Assembly (NCBI GenBank): GCA_016650295.1
Contig: JAENWA010000003.1
Span: 1-64,000, forward strand
Length of the DNA: 64,000 bases
Source: Desulfuromonadales bacterium
Lineage (GTDB): Bacteria > Desulfobacterota > Desulfuromonadia > Geobacterales > Pseudopelobacteraceae
Direction: 5' to 3'
The translations under genes were made by a program, and so were the position numbers. Each line of letters starts with the position of its first letter. Position 1 is the first letter of the stretch. Below, piece after piece: positions 25,212 through 34,582 of the stretch. The notes under the pieces are model-generated. The model saw nothing but the letters and a program-made list of their open reading frames with translations. It was not told the origin of the DNA and did no database searches.

Positions 25212-27557
25212 ATGAAAGAAAGTCACCACTCCATTGGATTGCGGACGCTTGAGGACATCAGTTCCGTAATTTTGCATTCCCATGATCTGCATGAAACGCT
25301 CGACAATATTGTCGCAATCGTGGCCAAACGCATGAAGACCGACGTCTGCTCGATCTATCTGCTGGAAAAGGATGGCGAGACCTTGATGCTGAAGGCCACC
25401 AAAGGTCTTTCAAAGGCATCGGTTGACCGTATTTCCATGAAGGTCAATGAAGGTCTTTCCGGTCTGGTTGTGGAGAGCCGCGGCATGGTCATGACCGATA
25501 ATGCCCCCTCGCACCCCCGCTACAAGTATTTCAAGGAAACCAGGGAAGAAAAGTTTCTCTCGTTCCTCGGTCTGCCGCTGTTCGAACACAAGGCTCCCAT
25601 GGGAGTGATCGTCATCCAGACCCGCGAGGCACGCCGCTTCAGCGAGGATGAGATCAGCGCCCTGCGCACCATTACCTTTCAGATCGGCAGCATCGTTCAC
25701 AACGCCCGTCTGCTGGACTCCATCCAGCACAAGGAACAGGAGCGGGCCTGGTTCGAACAGGAACTTGCCAAGGTAAAAAATGGTGATGACAGCAGCGCAT
25801 CAAAGCCGAAAAAAGCCGCCAGGCGGGCCGGCGTGTCCGTCATGCTGACCGGAACGGCGGCTTCGGCGGGTTTCAGCAGGGGCAAGGTCTACATCCTTGA
25901 CCGGTTCAGTGATAAGGTCATCAAGCTCGCCAAGGTCGGCACAAAGTCGGAAGAACACAAAAAATTCAGTAACGCCCTGGAAAAGGCCAAGATTCAAACC
26001 ATCTACATGGAAAAGCGCGTCAGCGAAACGCTCTCCGCGGATGATGCCGCCATCTTCCACACCCACCTGATGATTCTGGAGGATCGAGGTTTTTCTAACA
26101 AAGTCACTGATCTGGTTGAGCAGGGTGTCGGGGCTACCCGTGCGGTACATGAGATCGTGCAGCATTATGTCCAGGCCTTTTCCGCCATGGCGGACCCTTA
26201 TCTGCGGGAACGCTCGGCCGATATGGAAGACATCGGCCGGCGTATCATTGATGTCATGGAGGGCAACGACACGTCATCCGTGACGTTGAAGGAAAAACGG
26301 GTAATTGTCGCTGCCGAAATTTTCCCTTCGGATCTGGCCATGCTGGACCACGACAAGATCCTGGGGATTGTTACCGAAAAGGGCAATGTCTATTCACATG
26401 CCGCAATCATGGCAAAATCGCTCGGTATTCCGGCGGTGCTGGGGGTCGGCGGACTGATCCGGGCGTCCAATGTCAAGGACGAGATCATCGTGGACGGTAC
26501 CTCCGGGCACGTGTACCTCAATCCGGACAGTGCCGTAAAAGAGGAGTACGCCCGGCTGGAACAGGATCATGCCGGACGCATGAAGGAACTGGAGGGGCTG
26601 CGTGATCTCCCGGCTATGACCAGCGACGGGACCGTGATAGTTCTGAGCGCCAACATCGGACTGATCTCGGATGTCAGGGTGGCGAACATGCATGGCGCCG
26701 ACGGGGTTGGCCTCTATCGCACCGAATTCCCGTACATGGCCCGCGCGGCCTTTCCAAATCGTATCGATCAGGCCGCCATTTACAGCAAGATTCTGGAGGG
26801 TTTCCCCGGCCGGAACGTCAATATCCGTACCCTGGATATCGGCGGCGACAAAGGGCTGCCGTACTTCAGCTACCCCCATGAAGACAACCCGTTTCTCGGT
26901 TGGCGTTCAATCCGCGTGTCGCTGGAGCGGCAGGACATCTTTCGGGAACAGCTGGCCGGAATTTTGCTGTCAAAAGGAGCGGGGGTTGCGACGATCATGT
27001 TCCCGCTCATCACCAGTCTGGATGAAATTCGCCTGATCAAGGAGATCCTGGCGTCGGTCAGGGAAGAGCTGATCAAGGAAGGGCATGAAGTGCCCGGAAG
27101 TCTGACATTGGGGATCATGATAGAGGTGCCGGCCGCAGTTCAGATAGTTGAGTTTCTGGTGCGCGAGGTGGATTATGTCAGTATCGGTACCAATGACCTG
27201 ATTCAGTACACGCTGGCGGCCGACCGCAATAACCCGCAGGTCAGGCAGTATTACGACCCGCACCACCCGGCGGTGCTGCATTCCATCAAACGGGTGGCTG
27301 ATGCCGCTGCCAAGGCCGGGAAAAAAGCCTCGGTCTGCGGCGAGATGGCTGCTGACCCGCTCAACGCCCTGCTGCTGCTGGGAATGGGTATTCGTGAATT
27401 CAGTCTTTCAGCTCCCAGCATTCCGGTCGTGAAACAGGCCATCCGGGCACATAGCCTGAAGGAATGCCGTAAACTGGCCCGGGATGTATTGAAGTGCTGT
27501 TGCGGCGCAGATGTCAAACAGTGTCTGTCGGATGCACGTATTCGACTGCGTATCTGA
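25212..27557 (+). CDS. ptsP: GAF-domain phosphoenolpyruvate-protein phosphotransferase (PtsP, EI-Ntr)
   Basis: Enzyme I of the nitrogen-type PTS: autophosphorylates from PEP and passes phosphate to NPr. GAF sensor domain at ~15-160. The PEP-utilising N-domain has SAGFSRGKVYIL and the swivelling His motif GNVYSHAAIMAKSLGIPAVLG. A TIM-barrel PEP-binding domain follows (GADGVGLYRTEF, NIRTLDIGGDKGLPYF, SIGTNDLIQYTLAADR, SVCGEMAADP). Start at 25212 gives 781 residues; an earlier ATG (25143) adds 23 unconserved residues. No NPr or EIIA-Ntr gene is in the window. Confidence 0.94.
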   Translation: MKESHHSIGLRTLEDISSVILHSHDLHETLDNIVAIVAKRMKTDVCSIYLLEKDGETLMLKATKGLSKASVDRISMKVNEGLSGLVVESRGMVMTDNAPSHPRYKYFKETREEKFLSFLGLPLFEHKAPMGVIVIQTREARRFSEDEISALRTITFQIGSIVHNARLLDSIQHKEQERAWFEQELAKVKNGDDSSASKPKKAARRAGVSVMLTGTAASAGFSRGKVYILDRFSDKVIKLAKVGTKSEEHKKFSNALEKAKIQTIYMEKRVSETLSADDAAIFHTHLMILEDRGFSNKVTDLVEQGVGATRAVHEIVQHYVQAFSAMADPYLRERSADMEDIGRRIIDVMEGNDTSSVTLKEKRVIVAAEIFPSDLAMLDHDKILGIVTEKGNVYSHAAIMAKSLGIPAVLGVGGLIRASNVKDEIIVDGTSGHVYLNPDSAVKEEYARLEQDHAGRMKELEGLRDLPAMTSDGTVIVLSANIGLISDVRVANMHGADGVGLYRTEFPYMARAAFPNRIDQAAIYSKILEGFPGRNVNIRTLDIGGDKGLPYFSYPHEDNPFLGWRSIRVSLERQDIFREQLAGILLSKGAGVATIMFPLITSLDEIRLIKEILASVREELIKEGHEVPGSLTLGIMIEVPAAVQIVEFLVREVDYVSIGTNDLIQYTLAADRNNPQVRQYYDPHHPAVLHSIKRVADAAAKAGKKASVCGEMAADPLNALLLLGMGIREFSLSAPSIPVVKQAIRAHSLKECRKLARDVLKCCCGADVKQCLSDARIRLRI

Positions 27558-27564
27558 TTTAGGT

Positions 27565-27745
27565 CGTTAGACTGAAGACTGAAGGCTGAAGGAAAACAAG
27601 GCATAAAGCAGGAAAAGAAAAAATAAAGCAGGTAGAGCTTTCTTGTTTGATCAATAGCGCAAAAAAATGTTGACAATGCCTAATCCAGTTGAGATTTTCT
27701 TCAGCCTTCAGCCTTCAGCCTTCAGCCTTCAGCCTTCAGCCTTAT
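27565..27745. repeat. Heptad repeats (CAGCCTT) in inverted orientation between convergent genes
   Basis: A run of about six CAGCCTT units (27700-27742) and two or three inverted units (GACTGAAGACTGAAGGCTGAAGG near 27570-27592) lie between the convergent ends of ptsP and the HAD gene. The copies can pair into a large stem. The run enters the last codons of the HAD gene (DKAEG). Possibly a bidirectional terminator or a simple-repeat hot spot. Confidence 0.8.
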
Positions 27746-28433
27746 CAACAAAAATAATCTCAGCCGTATCAAGCGTGGTCACGATATAGTCGGCCCCGGA
27801 CAGATGTGTGGCGGGATAGCTGTTGGTGACTGCGATGACGCGCAGTCCGGCGCCCTTTGCCGAGCTGATTCCAGCGGGCGTGTCTTCAATGGCAAGCACC
27901 TGTTCAGGCAGCAGATCGAGTGACCGGAACTCATTCAGTCTGGCATACGCCAGTGTATAACTTTCGGGATCCGGCTTGCTTTTGACCACATCCTCTGCTG
28001 TAACTATGATGTCAAAACAGTCTGTGATGCCCAGGGTTTCTAATATCGGCGTAATGTCGGACCGCAGTGCGCCGCTACTGATGGCAAGAGGGATGTGATG
28101 TTCCCGGATCGATCGTATCAGGCTGACGACCCCGGGGTAGGCGCTGATTCCATCACGAATGACCTCCTGAAATACGGCAGCTTTGGCGTCGATCAACTCC
28201 TGAAGCTGTGCGGGATTCAAGCCGTTTTGTGACCTCTTGAAGGCCTCGACAAAGGCGTCACGATCATCGAATCCCATATATATTGCAACATAGTCCTCCC
28301 ATGAGAAACCCAGCCCGAGCGGTTCGAGCAGTCGCTGGAAGGCTGCGTAGTGAAGCGGTTCGGTATCGACGATAACTCCGTCAAAATCAAAGATAACCGC
28401 TTCCACGGATACTTCACCCGGAAATTTTACCAT
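27729..28433 (-). CDS. HAD-superfamily hydrolase, beta-phosphoglucomutase-like
   Basis: 234 residues with HAD motif I DFDGVIVDTEPLH (nucleophile Asp), a helical cap (~25-95), motif II LAISSGA, motif III KSKPDPESY and motif IV IEDTPAGISSAKGAG. This fits subfamily IA phosphatases or sugar-phosphate mutases; substrate unknown. Start chosen at 28433 (MVKFPG), overlapping the PAP2 gene stop by 7 bp. Its 3' end is made of the heptad repeat, which may have replaced the native C-terminus. Confidence 0.88.
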   Translation of the reverse strand: MVKFPGEVSVEAVIFDFDGVIVDTEPLHYAAFQRLLEPLGLGFSWEDYVAIYMGFDDRDAFVEAFKRSQNGLNPAQLQELIDAKAAVFQEVIRDGISAYPGVVSLIRSIREHHIPLAISSGALRSDITPILETLGITDCFDIIVTAEDVVKSKPDPESYTLAYARLNEFRSLDLLPEQVLAIEDTPAGISSAKGAGLRVIAVTNSYPATHLSGADYIVTTLDTAEIIFVDKAEG

Positions 28434-29239
28434 GTTCCCACCATTGCCAGACCGGCGCCGTTTTCGTATGTTGCAGGAGTCAGAGCCAGCTTGCTTTTGT
28501 TGGCATGAAAACTGGTAACAACCCTGCCGCACAGTTCTCCCAGCGCTGCCCCCAGAATGACATCACTTGCCCAATGTTTGTTTTGATATACGCGAGATAA
28601 ACCGACAAATGTTGCCGCACTGTAATAGGCTGCCTTCATGGTGATGCTTTCTGAAGTTGCAGCCAGCACAGATGCCAGAGCAAAGGAGCTTGAGGTGTGC
28701 ATGGAGGGCAATGAGTCGTAATACGTTCTGAAACCGAACGGTTTGAAATCATCCTTTGTCGCGGAAACAGCCGGTCTCCCGCGACCGCTGGCCTCCTTGA
28801 TGATGAATGTGGACGCATCAGCGAGGATCAATGCTTCAGCCATCATCTCGCCGGTTTCTTTCCACGTGGCGGAATCGGCCAGCAGGGCACCTCCGTAGAC
28901 CATGGCTGCCAAACCCAGATGCAGGAAGGGATCGCCCATCAGGGAGCCGACATCGGCGGCCTTATTGAGTGAACGGTCGCGTCTGGCGTTCAGCTTTTCA
29001 TTGATCTGCTTGTCAAACGTGTAGGTCAGGCCGACTGCTCCCGCAACACCAACCGTAATAAATATGTTGCCATTTTCAACCTGGAATGGGGTTACAACCA
29101 TGTCTACGGTTTCGTTAGCCAACCGTTTAACTCCGTTGGCAATTTCACCTTTAAATGTCAGGTCGTTGATTTCAGACGGAAAGGCTTGGGTTGATGACAG
29201 CAGCAGGAAGGCCAGTAAGCTTAGTACAGGTAGCTTCAA
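28427..29239 (-). CDS. PAP2-family membrane-associated phosphatase
   Basis: Vanadium-haloperoxidase/PAP2 fold phosphatase acting on lipid phosphates in the family. Signal peptide near the start (LPVLSLLAFLLLSSTQAFPSE). Catalytic blocks KEASGRGRP, PSMHTSSSFA (Met instead of the common Gly in PSGH) and SRVYQNKHWASDVILG. I prefer the TTG at 29239 because AAGGA lies 7 nt upstream; a GTG at 29287 would add 16 residues. Followed with overlap by the HAD gene, so the two probably form an operon. Confidence 0.87.
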   Translation of the reverse strand: MKLPVLSLLAFLLLSSTQAFPSEINDLTFKGEIANGVKRLANETVDMVVTPFQVENGNIFITVGVAGAVGLTYTFDKQINEKLNARRDRSLNKAADVGSLMGDPFLHLGLAAMVYGGALLADSATWKETGEMMAEALILADASTFIIKEASGRGRPAVSATKDDFKPFGFRTYYDSLPSMHTSSSFALASVLAATSESITMKAAYYSAATFVGLSRVYQNKHWASDVILGAALGELCGRVVTSFHANKSKLALTPATYENGAGLAMVGTW

Positions 29240-29449
29240 AAGAGATCCTTGGATACATGGATAACGACTGATATTTTCTTTTATCACATTCAGAGTAAAG
29301 AAAAAGCATTTTTTATGTTGCCGGCATTGTCAAACACACTGTGAAAAATTGTAAATTATTGTTGACGATTTTATTAAATGTTCTATTATTCGAAAGCTTT
29401 TCGGAAGAAGAGAAGGCACGATCACACACATCCACACGAGGAGGGTTTC

Positions 29450-30454
29450 ATGGCGTTACGGGTAGCAATCAATGGTTTCGGCAGAATCGGCAGGATGGTT
29501 CTGAGGGCGGCAAGTAAAGACAAGAATATCGAGTTCGTTGCAATCAATGATCTGACCGATGCAGCAACTCTGGCCCATCTCTTCAAGTATGATTCCGTTC
29601 ACGGCATCTTTCCCGGCAAGGTTGAACATACCGCCGACAGTCTGATCATCAATGGCAAGACCATCAAGATCTACGCCGTCAGGAACCCGGCCGAACTGCC
29701 CTGGAAAAAGGACAAGATTGATGTGGTCCTTGAATCAACCGGCCTGTTCACCTCTCGCGACAAGGCCGAGTTGCATATACAGGCCGGCGCCAAGAAGGTT
29801 GTCATATCTGCCCCCGCCACAAACGAGGACATCACTATCGTCATGGGGGTCAATGACCACCTGTATGACGCAAAGAAACACAGCATCATCTCCAATGCGT
29901 CGTGTACCACCAATTGCCTGGCGCCGGTTGCCATGGTTCTGCATGAGACCTTCGGCATAGAGAAAGGGCTGGTAACAACGGTTCACTCCTACACCAATGA
30001 CCAGAATATCCTCGATCTGCCTCATAAGGACCTGCGTCGCGCCCGCGCCGCGTCCGTATCCATGATTCCCACCACTACCGGGGCCGCCAAAGCGGTTTCA
30101 CTGGTATTGCCCGAGTTGAAAGGCAAGCTGGACGGTATGGCCATCCGTGTGCCGACCCCCAACGTATCGGTGGTGGATCTGGTCGTTACACTCAAAAAGA
30201 AGACCGATGCAGCCAAGGTCAATGCTGCCCTTAAAAAAGCCTCCAGAGGCGCTCTCAAGGGGATTCTCGGGTATTGCGAAGAGCCGCTGGTCTCCATCGA
30301 CTTCAACGGCAATCCGCTCTCCTCGATAGTCGATGCCTCCTGCACCAAGGTGATCGGTGAGTCGATGGTCAAGGTTCTCTCCTGGTATGACAACGAAGCC
30401 GGATTTTCCAACCGGGTTGTTGATCTGTTCCGACTGATCGCATCAAAAAAATAG
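29450..30454 (+). CDS. gap: Glyceraldehyde-3-phosphate dehydrogenase, type I
   Basis: Glycolytic/gluconeogenic enzyme. NAD-binding N-terminus [17 protein letters not shown], catalytic Cys in [12 protein letters not shown] (~148-159), HSYTNDQ, and the C-terminal [16 protein letters not shown]. Start at 29450 with GAGGAGGG upstream gives 334 residues, the family norm. First of gap-pgk-tpiA; a terminator lies between gap and pgk. Confidence 0.97.
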   Translation: MALRVAINGFGRIGRMVLRAASKDKNIEFVAINDLTDAATLAHLFKYDSVHGIFPGKVEHTADSLIINGKTIKIYAVRNPAELPWKKDKIDVVLESTGLFTSRDKAELHIQAGAKKVVISAPATNEDITIVMGVNDHLYDAKKHSIISNASCTTNCLAPVAMVLHETFGIEKGLVTTVHSYTNDQNILDLPHKDLRRARAASVSMIPTTTGAAKAVSLVLPELKGKLDGMAIRVPTPNVSVVDLVVTLKKKTDAAKVNAALKKASRGALKGILGYCEEPLVSIDFNGNPLSSIVDASCTKVIGESMVKVLSWYDNEAGFSNRVVDLFRLIASKK

Positions 30455-30475
30455 CCACACAGCTGAATTATTAAT

Positions 30476-30506
30476 GAGGGGGAAATCGTTTCCCCCTCTT
30501 TTTTTT
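30476..30506 (+). terminator. Intrinsic terminator between gap and pgk
   Basis: GAGGGGGAAA (30476-30485) pairs with TTTCCCCCTC (30489-30498), followed by eight T residues. It would lower pgk-tpiA expression relative to gap unless pgk has its own promoter. Confidence 0.9.
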
Positions 30507-30540
30507 CGAATAATCAAAATTCTTAGTGGAGGAGACACAG

Positions 30541-31740
30541 ATGCCGATTCGCTATATCGATCAGATCAAGGACCTGAAAGATAAAAAGGTATTCATACGG
30601 GTGGATTTTAATGTCCCCCAGGACGATAAAGGTAACATTACCGAGGACACTCGTATTGCCGGCGCCGTGCCGACCATTAAATATGTCATTGAACAGGGGG
30701 CCAAGGTTATTCTGGCCTCTCATCTGGGGCGACCCAAAGGGGAGAAAAAGGCCAAATACACCATGGCTCCGGCCTCCAGGCGTCTCGGTGAACTGCTAGG
30801 CAAGAAGATCAAACAGGCACCGGATTGCTTCGGCCCTGAGGTTGACAAGCTGATTGCCGGCATGAAGGGAGGCGAGATCGTCATGCTGGAAAACGTCCGC
30901 TTTTACCCCGGCGAAGAAAAAAATGACGCCGCGTTTGCAGAACAGCTGGCCAATGGCTGCGAAATCTATGTCAATGATGCTTTTGCCGTATCCCACCGTG
31001 CTCATGCCTCGGTCGAAGCCATTACCAAAATAATTCCGGTTATCGCGGCCGGATTTCTGATGCGTAACGAGATGACCTTCTTCGACAAGGCCATGACAAA
31101 CCCGGTCCGTCCGCTGGTTGCCATTCTGGGGGGAGCCAAGGTCTCCGGCAAGCTGGAGGTGTTGGAGAAGCTGGTCAACAAGGTCGACAAGATTGTTATC
31201 GGCGGCGGCATGGCCTTCACCTTCCTCAAGGCCATGGGCTATTCGGTCGGAAAATCCCTGGTTGAGGACGACCTGATCGTCACGGCCAAAAAGGTCATGG
31301 ACAAGGCCCAAAAACGGGGGGTAACCTTCTACCTGCCGGTGGACTGTGTGGTTGCCAATGCCTTCGAGGCTACCGCCACCAACTTCATCACCACGGTCCA
31401 GGAGATCCCCGAAGGGTGGATGGCGCTGGATATCGGACCGGCCTCGGCGACGCTCTTCGCCGAAACCCTGCGGGACGCCAAGACCGTCATTTGGAACGGC
31501 CCCATGGGTGTTTTCGAAATGGATGCCTTTGCTCGCGGCACCTTCTCGTTGGCTGAAGCGGTCGGAAACTGTTATGCCACCACCATTATCGGCGGCGGCG
31601 ACACAGATTCCGCCGTCCGCAAGGCCGGGGTTGACGGCAAGGTCAGTTATATTTCCACCGGCGGCGGAGCGTTTCTGGAACTGCTGGAAGGAAAGAGTCT
31701 ACCGGGTGTCAAAGCCCTTGAAATCAAAGCAAAAAAATAG
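30541..31740 (+). CDS. pgk: Phosphoglycerate kinase
   Basis: Transfers phosphate between 1,3-bisphosphoglycerate and ADP. 399 residues with [52 protein letters not shown]-type ([13 protein letters not shown]) and the nucleotide loop [13 protein letters not shown]. Start ATG at 30541 sits 7 nt after GGAGGAG; the GTG at 30526 overlaps that site and is unlikely. tpiA follows 8 bp later. Confidence 0.97.
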   Translation: MPIRYIDQIKDLKDKKVFIRVDFNVPQDDKGNITEDTRIAGAVPTIKYVIEQGAKVILASHLGRPKGEKKAKYTMAPASRRLGELLGKKIKQAPDCFGPEVDKLIAGMKGGEIVMLENVRFYPGEEKNDAAFAEQLANGCEIYVNDAFAVSHRAHASVEAITKIIPVIAAGFLMRNEMTFFDKAMTNPVRPLVAILGGAKVSGKLEVLEKLVNKVDKIVIGGGMAFTFLKAMGYSVGKSLVEDDLIVTAKKVMDKAQKRGVTFYLPVDCVVANAFEATATNFITTVQEIPEGWMALDIGPASATLFAETLRDAKTVIWNGPMGVFEMDAFARGTFSLAEAVGNCYATTIIGGGDTDSAVRKAGVDGKVSYISTGGGAFLELLEGKSLPGVKALEIKAKK

Positions 31741-31748
31741 GGGGGACT

Positions 31749-32504
31749 ATGCGTACACCGGTTATTGCAGGAAACTGGAAACTGTTCAAGACCATCGCCG
31801 AAGCAACTGGCATGGTCAATGAACTCAAACCGCTTGTGGCGAATGCCTCGGGTGTAGAGATCGTTGTGGCGCCGGTATTCACGGCGCTCAGCCGGGTGTC
31901 CGAGGCGTTGTCAGGTTCCAATGTCAGGCTGGCGGCCCAGGATTGTTACTGGGAAGAAGAGGGGGCCTATACCGGTGAAGTGGCACCGAAGCTGCTGGCC
32001 GATGCCGGCTGCAGTCACGTCATCATCGGCCATTCCGAACGCCGCCAGTATTTCGGAGAAACGGATGCCACCGTTAACAAGAAAGGCAAGGCCGCCCTTG
32101 CAGCCGGCTTGACCGCGATTGTCTGCGTGGGAGAAACACTGGCCGAGCGCGAAGCAGACAAAACATTTTCCGTCATTGAGACCCAGCTGAAGGGTGGCCT
32201 GACCGGTTTTTCCTCTGACATGCTGGCACACAGCATCATCGCATATGAGCCGGTCTGGGCGATTGGTACCGGAAAAACAGCCAGCGATCAGCAGGCGCAG
32301 GACGTTCATGTCTTCATCCGTTCACTGCTTGCACAGATGTTTGATCAGGCAACGGCCAACGCCATCCGCATTCTGTACGGCGGCAGCGTCAAGCCTGACA
32401 ACGTCAAGGGCTTGATGTCGCAGCCGGATATTGACGGGGCTCTGGTCGGGGGCGCCAGTCTCAAGGCCGACTCCTTTGCCGCAATCGCCAACTTTGCTGC
32501 ATAA
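31749..32504 (+). CDS. tpiA: Triosephosphate isomerase
   Basis: Interconverts dihydroxyacetone phosphate and glyceraldehyde 3-phosphate. 251 residues with AGNWKLFK, HSERRQYFGE (catalytic His region), YEPVWAIGTGKTA (catalytic Glu) and the phosphate loop YGGSVKPDN. RBS GGGGGG precedes the ATG. Part of the pgk-tpiA-secG group. Confidence 0.97.
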   Translation: MRTPVIAGNWKLFKTIAEATGMVNELKPLVANASGVEIVVAPVFTALSRVSEALSGSNVRLAAQDCYWEEEGAYTGEVAPKLLADAGCSHVIIGHSERRQYFGETDATVNKKGKAALAAGLTAIVCVGETLAEREADKTFSVIETQLKGGLTGFSSDMLAHSIIAYEPVWAIGTGKTASDQQAQDVHVFIRSLLAQMFDQATANAIRILYGGSVKPDNVKGLMSQPDIDGALVGGASLKADSFAAIANFAA

Positions 32505-32617
32505 CGTGTTGCTTTGAATTTATGTGGCGAACTGCAAAATCTTGCAAAAATGCTTTACAAACCAGTAAATACTGTGATAAATATCTCGTTCTTAATTTAC
32601 CAGTCAGGGGAAATTGA

Positions 32618-32989
32618 ATGACGATCGCACTTACCATGTTGCACATAATTGTAAGCATATTCATGATTGCTGTTGTACTGTTGCAGTCCGGCAAAGGCGC
32701 AGAAATGGGCGCTTCGTTCGGAAGCAGCGGCAGCCAGTCTGTGTTCGGCGCCGGCGGCGGAACTACGTTTCTCAGCAAGATGACGACGGCGGCAGCGGTA
32801 ATTTTCATGTTGACGTCCCTGACACTTGCATACATATCAGGACAGCCGTCTTCATCCTCGATGATGTCCGGCAAGAGCAAGCCTGCAGCGGCAGTGCCGG
32901 CGGGGCCTGCTCCTGCGGCACTGCCTGCTGCACCGTCAGCGCCAGTTGTGCCTGCAACACCGGTTGCACCTGTTCAGCAGAAAAAGTAA
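32618..32989 (+). CDS. secG: Protein-export membrane protein SecG
   Basis: Small subunit of the SecYEG translocon. Two membrane helices (TMLHIIVSIFMIAVVLLQ and MTTAAAVIFMLTSLTLAYI) flank the conserved loop GKGAEMGASFG...SVFGAGGGTTFLSK. The C-terminal ~40 residues are Ala/Pro-rich, ending in Lys, as in other members. ATG has AGGGGAAATTG upstream. The link tpiA-secG-tRNA-Leu is widely conserved. Confidence 0.95.
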   Translation: MTIALTMLHIIVSIFMIAVVLLQSGKGAEMGASFGSSGSQSVFGAGGGTTFLSKMTTAAAVIFMLTSLTLAYISGQPSSSSMMSGKSKPAAAVPAGPAPAALPAAPSAPVVPATPVAPVQQKK

Positions 32990-33096
32990 AATTTAGTCTT
33001 GATAACACGAGTAAGGTGTGTTAGAAAAACTACCCGGTTTCTGAAGTAACTAAACAGTAAAAAATAGAAGGTGTGCAGTTATTTTGCACGCTGCTT

Positions 33097-33183
33097 GCGG
33101 TGGTGGCGGAACTGGTAGACGCACCAGCTTGAGGGGCTGGCGGGGGCAACTCCGTGATGGTTCGATTCCATTCCACCGCACCA
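33097..33183 (+). tRNA. tRNA-Leu (anticodon GAG)
   Basis: Class II tRNA with long variable arm (GGGGGCAACTCC). Acceptor GCGGTGG with CCACCGC. Anticodon loop TTGAGGG between CCAGC and GCTGG. CCA encoded at the 3' end. Confidence 0.96.
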
Positions 33184-33190
33184 GTAAAAT

Positions 33191-33222
33191 AAAGGTACCT
33201 CAGAAATGGGGTGCCTTTTTTT
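33191..33222 (+). terminator. Intrinsic terminator after tRNA-Leu
   Basis: GGTACCTC (33194-33201) pairs with GGGGTGCC (33208-33215, with G-U pairs), extended by AA/TT, then T7. Confidence 0.8.
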
Positions 33223-33273
33223 GTATCTGTCAGGAGCGTCGGGCTAAGTCCGACAGACTCCTGAAAGGCGAAT

Positions 33274-34041
33274 ATGATGCTGAAAAACATCTGGCGGTTC
33301 TGCGTATCAATTGAGTTGTGCCTTGGGCTGCTTCTCTGCATATGTGTCGCCATGGCGGTAGGGTCCTTTTCGCTCAAGGGCGACTATGCCGCGGCCATCA
33401 ATGCCGTGCCGCTGCTGATCTGGTTACGCGAAGTACCTGTCGGGACATCCTGGTGGCTCTGGCTGACCGTGGTGTTGCTGGCTTTGCTGGTACTGAATAC
33501 GATACTCTGCTCGGTTGAAACACTCCGGTTCCGCTGGAGGCGTGCCGGAATGATGTCTCTGTTTGCACCGCAGTTGATTCACGCCGGCTTTCTGCTGATT
33601 GTCCTGGCGCATCTGCAGAGCGCCTCTGGCGGATATATGCAGCAGCTTGAGGTTGTGGAGGGTATGCTGGCGCGGCTGCCCGACGGAAGGCCGTTTGGTG
33701 TGGCTGGGCTGGATGTGGTCATGTCCCCGATGGGGATGCCGATCAGGTTCAGCGGCGAGCTGGCGACAAATCCGAGTAATCCGGCCGAGCGGGTCACAAT
33801 CAGTCCAAACCATCCCTGGTTCTCCGGTGGCTACGGGGTGTATATCAAGCAGGCCGAGGGGTATCCTTCAAAGAGGGCTCTGCTGGAGATACATCGTGAA
33901 CCGGGTGCCGGTATGGCATTGGCAGGGGTATTGATTTTCACACTGGGTAACATACTGCTGGTCTATCTCCGGTCGCGTTCGAAAGAAAATGGTTGTATGG
34001 ATGTTGAGGGTGAACAGGCCGCTGGTCAGGATTTTCGGTGA
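33274..34041 (+). CDS. ResB-like cytochrome c biogenesis membrane protein
   Basis: 255 residues. Early membrane helices at ~10-32 and ~58-80, one near 95-112, a periplasmic-type domain (~115-215) with IRFSGELATNPSNPAERVTISPNHPWFSGGYGVYIKQAEGYP, and a last helix (~225-245, LAGVLIFTLGNILLVYL). Layout and the short length fit ResB/CcsB-like proteins that work with CcsA in system II haem attachment. No ccsA gene is adjacent. Function inferred from family resemblance. ATG at 33274 follows a REP-like motif and AAAGG. Confidence 0.75.
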   Translation: MMLKNIWRFCVSIELCLGLLLCICVAMAVGSFSLKGDYAAAINAVPLLIWLREVPVGTSWWLWLTVVLLALLVLNTILCSVETLRFRWRRAGMMSLFAPQLIHAGFLLIVLAHLQSASGGYMQQLEVVEGMLARLPDGRPFGVAGLDVVMSPMGMPIRFSGELATNPSNPAERVTISPNHPWFSGGYGVYIKQAEGYPSKRALLEIHREPGAGMALAGVLIFTLGNILLVYLRSRSKENGCMDVEGEQAAGQDFR

Positions 34042-34268
34042 ATAGAAGAGGTTTGTCAATATCATCTCTTTGGAAATGACTGCCGGAATCCTGACAAATG
34101 CTGAGTTTTTCCAAGCTTAATCAGGTTTGCCAAGTTTTTTAAACCGCTTTTTTATATTTTTCACACCTGTCCGAACTCCCCGATCAATACCCGCTGCTTG
34201 ACGGTTATGCCTCTGACTACCACCCTGCTGAAACACCTATATAAAATCACGTTGTCAAACAAAACAAG

Positions 34269-34294
34269 TTAGCTATAATGTATATATTAGCTAG
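34269..34294 (+). promoter_or_regulatory. Probable promoter/operator of the Phd-type toxin-antitoxin operon
   Basis: Two TAGCTA palindromes (34270-34275 and 34288-34293) flank the AT-rich TAATGTATATAT, including a -10-like TATAAT (34275-34280). They lie 16 bp before the antitoxin ATG, the typical place for autorepression by Phd/YefM. Confidence 0.55.
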
Positions 34295-34309
34295 TTCAGA
34301 GGTGAGATC

Positions 34310-34582
34310 ATGAAAACAATGACTTCAGTAGAGGCCCAGAACCATTTCGGATTGCTTCTGGACAGTGCCCAGCGTGAGCCGATTACTATCACACGGCGTG
34401 GCCGGCCGGTGGCGTATCTGTTTTCTCCGCAGGAATACGAGACGCTTATGCAAGGCAATGCCGACACAACCGCGCAGTCGTCCACCGCTGAATTGCTGGC
34501 GGCATTCCGCGGCAGCGGCACGGGCGGTGGTGCTGCACGATTGGTGGCTGAACGTGAAGCAGACCGGCAGCGCGAGTCATGA
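34310..34582 (+). CDS. Phd/YefM-family antitoxin
   Basis: 90 residues. The N-terminus KTMTSVEAQNHFGLLLDSAQREPITITRRGRPVAYLFSPQEYE is the Phd/YefM DNA-binding fold; the C-terminal Ala/Arg-rich tail would wrap the toxin. GAGGTGAG lies 6 nt upstream of the ATG. The stop overlaps the toxin ATG (ATGAG). Confidence 0.92.
   Translation: MKTMTSVEAQNHFGLLLDSAQREPITITRRGRPVAYLFSPQEYETLMQGNADTTAQSSTAELLAAFRGSGTGGGAARLVAEREADRQRES

Noticed and set aside
27700-27745. CRISPR-like array
   Set aside because: The 7-bp units are contiguous with no spacers; simple sequence repeat.
32505-32617. Sigma-54 (-24/-12) promoter before secG
   Set aside because: TGGCGAACTGC has the GG and GC elements only 8 bp apart instead of 10.
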